Part shown: one piece after another, positions 59,301 through 64,000 of the stretch
Layout of the letters: every line of letters begins with the position of its first letter
Position numbering within the stretch: position 1 is the stretch's first letter
Assembly (NCBI RefSeq): GCF_040675465.1
Contig: NZ_JBFAPA010000002.1
Span: 62,001-126,000, forward strand
Direction of reading: 5' to 3'
DNA: 64,000 bases
Origin: Kibdelosporangium sp040675465
GTDB lineage: Bacteria > Actinomycetota > Actinomycetes > Mycobacteriales > Pseudonocardiaceae
Translations under genes and position numbers: made by a program
Notes under the pieces: generated by a model
Database searches by the model: none
What the model was told of the DNA's origin: nothing
What the model saw: the letters and a program-made list of their open reading frames with translations, nothing else

Positions 59301-60005
59301 GACCAGCTGCGAGACCGACTGCGTCTCCTGGTCGCGGGCGGCGGCCACTTCGTAGCCATAGACCAGGAAGTACTGGACGTCGTCGCGGGTCCCGTCGAGC
59401 GCGCGCTGCGCCGCCTTGCGGACCTCGGGGCCGCCGATGGTCATGATCTGGGCGACGCGGATCTCGTCGTCGTCGTCCTTGGCGTCGAACTGGCCGGCCA
59501 GCAGGAACCGCCGCTGGTCGTCCACCGTGCCGCGCAACGCCTTCTGCGCGGCGGCCTTCACGCCCGGGCCGCCCTGGTTCATCGCGTCGGTGACGCGGAT
59601 CTGCAGGTCGTCCTGGGCCGGCCGCTGCCAGCCGCTCGCGACGAACTTCTTCTGGTCCTCGACGGTTGCGCCGAGCGCCTTCTGGGCCGCCGCCTTGACG
59701 CCCGGACCGCCCGCCGACAACAGCTGGGCCACCCGGACCTGGACGTCGTCGGCCTCCGCCTTGGCGCGCCCGGTGTCCAGGAACGCCTGCACGTCGGCGT
59801 CGGTCCCGGCGAGCGCGGCCTCGGCCGCCTTGGCCACACCCGGGCCGCCGGTCTTCATGTACGTCAGTGCCTGCGAACGGGCACTGACCGGTGTTTCCTC
59901 CGCTGCCGCCTGCGTGGCCTGCATCGGGACGAGTCCCAGTGCCAGCGAGGCCACGAGGGATGCCGCGATGACGGAACGCGACGAGGGCAGCATGAATCTG
60001 CGCAT
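56322..60005 (-). CDS. Secreted ALF-repeat protein with polymorphic-toxin-like C terminus
   Basis: A 1227-aa protein. The N terminus is a signal peptide (MRRF, hydrophobic SVIAASLVASLALGLVP, cut near QAAAEE). ALF repeats of the form GPGVKAAAQKAL(R/G)GT-DD(Q)-FL--G occur in two blocks (about 40-230 and 610-780). Long alanine-rich heptad-like coiled coils separate and follow them (about 240-570 and 790-960). A pre-toxin-like hydrophobic segment (KCVSEGDIGSCLWSIVDVG to GKAIIRV) follows. The last 120 or so residues form a compact domain with GAHIHMDDG and GISVNKKGELVGTPIN, a probable toxin of unrecognised activity. The ATG at 60005 fits the basic n-region; the frame is open to 60101. A coupled downstream gene may encode immunity. 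Likely secreted and used against competing cells. Confidence 0.82.
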   Translation of the reverse strand: MRRFMLPSSRSVIAASLVASLALGLVPMQATQAAAEETPVSARSQALTYMKTGGPGVAKAAEAALAGTDADVQAFLDTGRAKAEADDVQVRVAQLLSAGGPGVKAAAQKALGATVEDQKKFVASGWQRPAQDDLQIRVTDAMNQGGPGVKAAAQKALRGTVDDQRRFLLAGQFDAKDDDDEIRVAQIMTIGGPEVRKAAQRALDGTRDDVQYFLVYGYEVAAARDQETQSVSQLVDIAQLAGDRSAEQTRAAQAAAEQAINAARLAKEAAQRAAAETKAAQDSSIRAADAAGRAADAAKRAAAAAQTAIRAAAAANEAARVASNAASQAAQAANMAGQAAARASSAAAAAANDRSQADAASAAAKAARDVAKGARLAAEAADQASKAATAAGQAAAAASSAGANADAAAGAAGEAGDWAAKAGASADQARNASAQAKRKAAEATRAAGQAQAIANEAARYAAQARDAANQAAQHADNAAAAADEAVKHAGEAQGAADRAQASADLAKQSAAEAQGASDLAHTIADTARKSEAERLAQQKARAIEEAKDAKEAEAAQQAQSAWVAGRTAALDAEAQRLLTEAQQPGAPQSTVVTNGRKVAARATHTGGGWIKAAADVALVGNDTDVVKFVQTGLAVATEQDDRASVGHIANNTGSPAERVAAIDALSSDYGWVKDFLTDRHYAGKDDDDQIAIAQMMNSGGAGLKAAAQAALRGTPADREKFLTVGQYKARQEDDQVAVTAAMNTGGPEVKAAAQAALSGPASYQRTFLQVGLVKAQQRDADTASHVAQIESYLAQAAKIAATARQNAAEAQAAAYRAKGAAQEAQDWANQALDSAKKARDFADAAKASADQAQRSADQAAESARQAKQAEADAQQAAAAAARSASQAEASASQARTFAAQASAAAAQARADAIAAGKSADEAAAAASEAAQIAADKQALEDAATQQADAERRANGELTSSDEEALRAQGGQAAVDEYRQALKDANKSIGDWLVENGAEILISLLGIDNIIKCVSEGDIGSCLWSIVDVGSFVLAIGKLPAVGKAIIRVIDGIAGFFEAGSKARKVLDRAGKFIQDFRNSRKPDIEVCELDLGGRASFAPHAESRAAVAAMAKKKCKFGKVDLPAPDYGTKGAHIHMDDGVTEVGISVNKKGELVGTPINANGKWASDKDIKAALDHLNDPKNAADRKKLLDNTKTALERIKNKDFKVNDPGRIRQMEELVEVLENWP

Positions 60006-60202
60006 GCGCAAGTTATCCCCCAAGAGAACTTTGAGTCGGTCAGACTCTGCCGCACGGAGAGTAACCGTGTTCCGATTCGACTCGGCTGTGTCAGTCCTCA
60101 CAGTTGCGGTGTCCGGCCGTCGCCTGCTTAGGTCATGCTCTGGGGTCGGGACGATTCATGCGTCCCGCGATGCACACATGACACATATGGGGGGTTGAAC
60201 CA

Positions 60203-60688
60203 GTGCGGACTCGTGCGCAACTGGGTGTTCTCGTTGCTGCCGGTGCGGCGGCCTTCCTTGTTCCGGCAAGCGTTTCCGCGGCTCCGGTGGTGCACACCGC
60301 CGCCGCGGCCGACGAACCGCCCACGCTCGAGGAGACCTACGACTACCCGGGCGCGGCGCAGATCTTCGCCGAGAAGGGCATCCTGCTCAAGAAGGGCGAC
60401 GGGCACATTCTGTTCACCAGTTGCTCGCCCAGCGGTGACTACCTGGAGGTCCGGGCGCGCAACAGGGACCCGTTCTGCTTCAAGGTGACCGGCGCGACCG
60501 GCTACCTGACGCTGGAGCTGAACGACACGTACCTGATCTTCAGTGACACCCGGCACACCACCGTGGCGAACTACACAGTGGACGGTCAGGGCGGCACGAA
60601 GACCGTGGCCCCGGGCGGTGCCGAGGGCATCGGCGAGGGCTCCGGCGGGCACTCCGCCACCCTGCTGGAGATCCGCGTCTCCAGCTGA
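60203..60688 (+). CDS. Small secreted protein of unknown function
   Basis: A 161-aa protein. A GTG start follows GGGGG, and a signal peptide (RTRAQLGVLVAAGAAAFLVPASVSA) covers residues 1-26 or so. The mature part has two cysteines (about 74 and 93), possibly a disulphide, a Gly-rich patch (GAEGIGEGSGGHS), and alternating polar/hydrophobic stretches (YLTLELNDTYLIF) like a beta-rich fold. I recognise no family. It diverges from the ALF-repeat gene and converges on the copper gene with 7 bases between stops. An export role is clear; the function is not. Confidence 0.75.
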   Translation: MRTRAQLGVLVAAGAAAFLVPASVSAAPVVHTAAAADEPPTLEETYDYPGAAQIFAEKGILLKKGDGHILFTSCSPSGDYLEVRARNRDPFCFKVTGATGYLTLELNDTYLIFSDTRHTTVANYTVDGQGGTKTVAPGGAEGIGEGSGGHSATLLEIRVSS

Positions 60689-60695
60689 GGTCCGG

Positions 60696-62555
60696 CTAGA
60701 CGCCGGCCGGCTCCTTGACCTCCGCCTTGGCGGGGTTGAGGAGCAGGCCGGCGGCCACGAGCAGCAGCGGCACCACCCCGGCGCCCCAGGCGACGCCACC
60801 GCCGACGCGCTGGATCTCCAGCAGGTCCGAAGTCCATGGCAGGCCAAGGGTTCCATAGAATCGGGCGCCGATGACGGTGTCCGTGAGCAACAGGGTCACC
60901 CCGAACAGCGCCTGCACCGGGACCGCGATCATCGCCATCTTCCGGCGCTGTGCCAGGGAAAGCGGCCGGGGGAACGGGTCGAGGCCGAGTACGGCCCAGA
61001 AGAACACGAAGCCGGTCACCAGGAAGTACGCGTTCATGCCGACATGAGCCAGCGGCACATCGAGCGACCAGGCGTACAAACCCGAGTAGTAGAGCACGAA
61101 GAACGACCCGGCGAAGAACGTCAGCACGGTCGCCGGATGGGTGAGCAGCTGCGCGACCCGGCCGCAGGCGAGCTCGCCGAACCACTTGCGCAGCTTCGGC
61201 TTGCATTCCAGGGCAAGCGAGAACGGCGCGCCCATGGCCAGCAGGACCGGCGCCAGGATGGACAGCAGCATGTTGCTGACCATGTCGATGCTGAACACCG
61301 CGGGCGCGTACCGGCCGATCCCGGACGACGTGGCCAGCACCAGCTCCGCGCAGCCGCCCAGCCACGCGATGGTCTTGGCCACCGGCCAGTTCCGCACCCG
61401 GCGCACGCCGAGCAGGTAGAGCGCGGCCATTGCCAGCGCGGCCGTGCCGAGGATCAGGTCGAACCGCCAGTCCACAAAGGTCCGGCTCAGGCTCGGCGGC
61501 CCGTCGAGGGTGTAGCCGATCCGAAGCTCTACAGTGGACGGATTGTCGGCGCCGTGGTCCGGTGGTGGCGTGCGGGACAGTGCGGTCGCCAGGCCGATCG
61601 TCACCAGCATCAGCAGCACCTCGAACCCGGCCAGCCGCACGAGCGCGCGCCCGCTGCCGGTCCGTTCGATGCCCTTGACCCCGCGCTCGCGCTGGAAGTA
61701 CCCGAACACGCCCAGCGCCACCAGCGCCGAGATCTTCGCCACCGTCAGCCACCCGTACGGGGTCACGAACAGGTTCGAGATCTTCAACCGCACCAACGCG
61801 TTGATGACCCCCGACAACGCCATCACGATCCAGCAGGTCAACGCCACTGCGGAGAACCGCCGGGCGGCCAGCCCGAGATGCGCGCCCTTGCGGCGGCCGT
61901 AGGCGAGCAACGCGACCAGCCCGCCGACCCAGAGTGCCGCGCCGGCCAAGTGCCACAACAGACTCGCGGTGGCCCAGTCGTGGTCGCCGCCGCTGGACGA
62001 GTGCCCGCTGGCCGCGACCGGCGCCAGACCCAGCACCGCCAGCGCCAGCAAAGCCGGGGTAGAGCGCCACATCAGCGTGACCCGGGCCGCGATCGCCAGC
62101 AGCAGGGCGACTCCCGCGGTGAGCATCCACGCTTTGGTCTGCTCCAGCTCGAAGGCCAGCGTCAGCAGCCGTCCGAGGTCCGAGAACGTGGTGAGCGGCC
62201 GGAGGAACGCGTCCGCCACGGTGAACGGCACCGACACCACCGCGGCCACACACCACAATGCCGCCGCCCAGCTCGCCGCCCGCAGCGCGCGGTACCCGTC
62301 GACCGACAGCACACCCGATTCCTGCGGCGGCACAAGGAAAGCGGCGAACAGGAAGAAGCCGGCGGTGAGCACGCCACCGGCCTCGGCGAGCACCCGGATC
62401 ACCAGGATGACGTTGAGGGTGAACGGGTCCTGCCCGGTACCGCCGGTCTGCGCGCTGGTCAGGGCGACCAGTCCGATGGCGACCAGGCAGGCGGTGATGG
62501 TGCCGACGAGCAGCAGCGTGAAGACGCCCGCGCGCCGGACGGGTGGTTGCAGCAC
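60696..62555 (-). CDS. CopD-CtaG fusion membrane protein (copper / cytochrome oxidase assembly)
   Basis: A 619-aa multi-pass membrane protein with about 15 predicted helices. The N-terminal half matches the CopD copper-resistance domain (GHSSSGGDHDWATASLLWHLAGAALWVGGLVALLAYG, and SGVINALVRL). The C-terminal half is a CtaG-type caa3 oxidase assembly domain (VNMLLSILAPVLLAMGAPFSLALE, GFVFFWAVLGLDP). Such fusions are known in actinobacteria, where they help copper handling for cytochrome oxidase. Located in the plasma membrane. ATG start at 62555 with a basic N terminus (MLQPPVRRAG). No operon partner. Confidence 0.87.
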   Translation of the reverse strand: MLQPPVRRAGVFTLLLVGTITACLVAIGLVALTSAQTGGTGQDPFTLNVILVIRVLAEAGGVLTAGFFLFAAFLVPPQESGVLSVDGYRALRAASWAAALWCVAAVVSVPFTVADAFLRPLTTFSDLGRLLTLAFELEQTKAWMLTAGVALLLAIAARVTLMWRSTPALLALAVLGLAPVAASGHSSSGGDHDWATASLLWHLAGAALWVGGLVALLAYGRRKGAHLGLAARRFSAVALTCWIVMALSGVINALVRLKISNLFVTPYGWLTVAKISALVALGVFGYFQRERGVKGIERTGSGRALVRLAGFEVLLMLVTIGLATALSRTPPPDHGADNPSTVELRIGYTLDGPPSLSRTFVDWRFDLILGTAALAMAALYLLGVRRVRNWPVAKTIAWLGGCAELVLATSSGIGRYAPAVFSIDMVSNMLLSILAPVLLAMGAPFSLALECKPKLRKWFGELACGRVAQLLTHPATVLTFFAGSFFVLYYSGLYAWSLDVPLAHVGMNAYFLVTGFVFFWAVLGLDPFPRPLSLAQRRKMAMIAVPVQALFGVTLLLTDTVIGARFYGTLGLPWTSDLLEIQRVGGGVAWGAGVVPLLLVAAGLLLNPAKAEVKEPAGV

Positions 62556-62636
62556 GACGCGAGGTTATGGGGATCATCCGCCGAACGAAAGGCGGGGGCG
62601 CGTCGACCGCATGCAAACCCCCTCGCAAATGGTGTA

Positions 62637-62646
62637 ATCGATCGAT
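62637..62646. promoter_or_regulatory. Palindrome ATCGATCGAT in a divergent gap
   Basis: A 10-bp perfect palindrome in the 130-bp gap between the CopD-CtaG gene (-) and the DeoR/LacI-type regulator (+), 40 bases before the regulator start. It could be an autoregulatory operator; the short length gives little weight. Confidence 0.35.
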
Positions 62647-62685
62647 ACCCTGTTCCAGAAACGCTCAAACGAACACGGGCAGGCG

Positions 62686-63756
62686 ATGAGACAACCGAGT
62701 GACGCCAGGCGCCAGCGGATCCTCGCGGTGGTCCGGTCCCGTGGCGCGGCCAGGGTCGCCGATCTGGCCGAGGAGCTGCAGGTCTCCATCGTCACCGTGC
62801 GCCGGGACGTGGAGGAGCTGGCCCGGGCCGGCAAGCTGCGCCGCGGTCACGGGGTCGCCCGGTCGCTGCTGCCGGTCGAGAGCCCGGGCGCGCCGGCTTC
62901 GGTGGACGGCGGAGCGGTCGCGCTGATGGTGCCCGAGCGGCACACCTATCTCTACGAGACCCTGCACGGCGCCCGGTCCGCGCTGGAGGACGCCGGGCTG
63001 CGGATCGTGCTGCACATCGTGCCCAAGGTGGCCGGCGCCGAGCGGCCGATCGTCGAACGCGCGCTGGCCGAGGGCGTCCAGGGCCTGCTGATCGCGCCCC
63101 GGTGGCGGACCCTGGCCGAGGAGGAGGACGCCTACGGCTGGCTGGCCCGGGTGGACCTGCCGATCGTGGTGATGGAGCGGCGGCCGCGGCGGGGGAGTGC
63201 GCTGCACGCGGCCGACTCGGTGTGCTCGGACCATTGGTACGGCATGCAGCTGGCCGTCGAGCACCTGTTGTCACTGGGGCACCGGCGGATCGTGCTGGCC
63301 GCGCGGGACGACAGCCCGACCGCGCGGGTGCTGCGGGCGGCGTTCGCGGAGATCGCCGCGGCCCGGCTGGAGGACTGGACCATCGTGCTCAGCGCGCCCG
63401 GCGCCGGGGCCGACCCGGACGAGGAGCCGCCCGAGTTCGCCTCGGTGCTGCGGTCCCGCCGGGCGACCGCGGCGATCCTGCACGGCGACGAGGACGCGCT
63501 GATGATCGTCCAGCAGCTGGCCGAGGCCGGGATCCGGGTGCCGCAGGACTGCCCGGTGGTCGCGTACGACGATGTGGTGGCCGCTCTGGGCAGCACGCCG
63601 CTGACCGCGATCGCACCGCCGAAGGCCGAGGTGGGCCGGGTGGCCGCCGAACTGCTGCTGGAGCGCCTGGCCAGGCCCGGGGCGTGGCGGCCGCGGCGGA
63701 TCGAGCTGCTGCCCGAGCTGACCGTCCGCGGATCGACTGATCGTTTGACCGATTGA
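62686..63756 (+). CDS. DeoR-type HTH regulator with LacI-like sugar-binding domain
   Basis: A 356-aa regulator. Residues about 6-60 form a DeoR-style winged helix (RILAVVRSRGAARVADLAEELQ, VTVRRDVEELARAGKLRRGHG). The rest is a LacI/GalR-type periplasmic-binding-like domain (MVPERHTYLYETLHGARSALEDAG, LLIAPRW, HLLSLGHRRIVL, DEDALMIVQQLAEAGIRVPQDCPVVAYDD). The fusion of DeoR DNA-binding and LacI sensing is typical of actinomycete carbohydrate regulators. ATG follows GGCAGG. The next gene is a sugar ABC transporter lipoprotein, so it most likely controls uptake of that sugar. TTGACCG-containing repeats in the 72-bp gap downstream may be its binding sites. Confidence 0.88.
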   Translation: MRQPSDARRQRILAVVRSRGAARVADLAEELQVSIVTVRRDVEELARAGKLRRGHGVARSLLPVESPGAPASVDGGAVALMVPERHTYLYETLHGARSALEDAGLRIVLHIVPKVAGAERPIVERALAEGVQGLLIAPRWRTLAEEEDAYGWLARVDLPIVVMERRPRRGSALHAADSVCSDHWYGMQLAVEHLLSLGHRRIVLAARDDSPTARVLRAAFAEIAAARLEDWTIVLSAPGAGADPDEEPPEFASVLRSRRATAAILHGDEDALMIVQQLAEAGIRVPQDCPVVAYDDVVAALGSTPLTAIAPPKAEVGRVAAELLLERLARPGAWRPRRIELLPELTVRGSTDRLTD

Positions 63757-63828
63757 CGCTGTTCTATTGACCGTTTATCGCTCAGCCGATCAGGATGGGT
63801 GCTCGCCCTGCAGTCGTGGGAGGCACCG

Positions 63829-64000
63829 ATGCCCAGTCGACGGTCCGTGCTCGCAGCCGGACTCGCGCTGCCTTTCCTAGGCGCGTGCTCGCCGAGCACG
63901 GCCAAGTCCGCCAGCGGACCCGTGGAGATCACCTTCTGGTCGGCCCTGCGGGGCAGCCAGCCGGTGGTGGACGCGTTCAACAAGAGCCAGAACAAGATCA
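63829..64000 (+). CDS. ABC transporter solute-binding lipoprotein (5' end only)
   Basis: The first 57 residues of a family 1 extracellular solute-binding protein, cut by the right edge. GGGAGG lies 5 bases before the ATG. The leader has twin-Arg-like SRRSVLAAGLALPFLGACS with a lipobox LGAC, so Cys20 should be lipidated. The mature part opens with VEITFWSALRGSQPVVDAFNKSQNK, typical of sugar-binding proteins. It presumably starts a carbohydrate ABC operon controlled by the upstream regulator. Confidence 0.88.
   Translation, partial: MPSRRSVLAAGLALPFLGACSPSTAKSASGPVEITFWSALRGSQPVVDAFNKSQNKI

Noticed and set aside
56322..60005. CRISPR-like or tandem DNA repeat array
   Set aside because: The periodicity is at protein level (ALF repeats and Ala-rich heptads); the DNA units are not identical or evenly spaced.
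57516..60131. Plus-strand frame of 871 codons opposite the ALF-repeat gene
   Set aside because: It mirrors the alanine-rich coding strand (Gly/Arg/Leu-rich composition) and has no start context; the minus-strand protein has a signal peptide and recognised repeats.
60543..62702. Plus-strand frame of 719 codons opposite the CopD-CtaG gene
   Set aside because: Its His/Arg/Gln-rich, low-complexity composition marks a shadow; the minus strand encodes clear membrane helices.
63757..63828. Defined operator for the DeoR/LacI-type regulator
   Set aside because: TTGACCG-like words recur (TTTGACCGATTGAC, ATTGACCGTTTATCG), but spacing and symmetry are too loose to call a site.

Overview
The window is high-GC actinomycete DNA. 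A very large modular type I polyketide synthase (PKS), a four-gene conservon (sensor / roadblock / DUF742 / GTPase), F420-type enzymes and an ALF-repeat secreted toxin all fit a secondary-metabolite-rich actinomycete. Pseudonocardiales is my guess from overall style; no marker gene here fixes the genus.

Left half (1-43460): a reduced polyene-type PKS locus. Three PKS genes lie head to tail at 1-10135: the 3' part of a PKS running in from the left edge, a one-module PKS with a mutated dehydratase, and an odd ketosynthase-only protein that has lost both catalytic histidines, most of its acyltransferase and any carrier protein. A stand-alone enoyl-reductase-like MDR enzyme follows, then a terminator. 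Two paralogous cytochromes P450 run leftward and share a 159-bp intergenic region with a single giant rightward gene (13726-41121, 9131 aa). That gene encodes a KSQ-type loading module (propionyl starter predicted) and five complete KS-AT(malonyl)-DH-KR-ACP modules. Read collinearly it should make a propionate-primed conjugated pentaene, which later subunits (the leftmost genes and others outside the window) would extend. A DUF5988 protein, a DegT-type aminotransferase and an alpha/beta hydrolase close this side. No thioesterase, glycosyltransferase or pathway regulator for the polyketide is visible here.

Middle (43457-48715): a leftward translationally coupled operon, DUF3311 protein - sodium/solute symporter - TIGR04076-like protein - LLM-class F420-type oxidoreductase, diverges from an XRE-cupin regulator with an inverted repeat between them. 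A lone DUF742 protein and a convergent TrmB/LuxR-type regulator follow.

Right half (48716-64000): an indole prenyltransferase and a tryptophanase form a coupled pair, predicted to make a prenylated indole; the prenyltransferase has two TTA codons in its first 14 codons. The tryptophanase end overlaps a leftward conservon (cvnA-B-C-D). Then come a secreted ALF-repeat polymorphic-toxin-like protein with a coupled downstream candidate immunity gene, a small secreted protein, a CopD-CtaG copper/cytochrome-oxidase-assembly membrane protein, a DeoR-HTH/LacI-type sugar regulator, and the start of a sugar ABC transporter lipoprotein cut by the right edge.

The most unusual structural signal is a family of about 45-bp near-perfect palindromes sharing the core CGTGAGTGGTT. 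Two copies are inserted in frame in KS-AT linkers of the giant PKS, and a third sits just after its stop codon.
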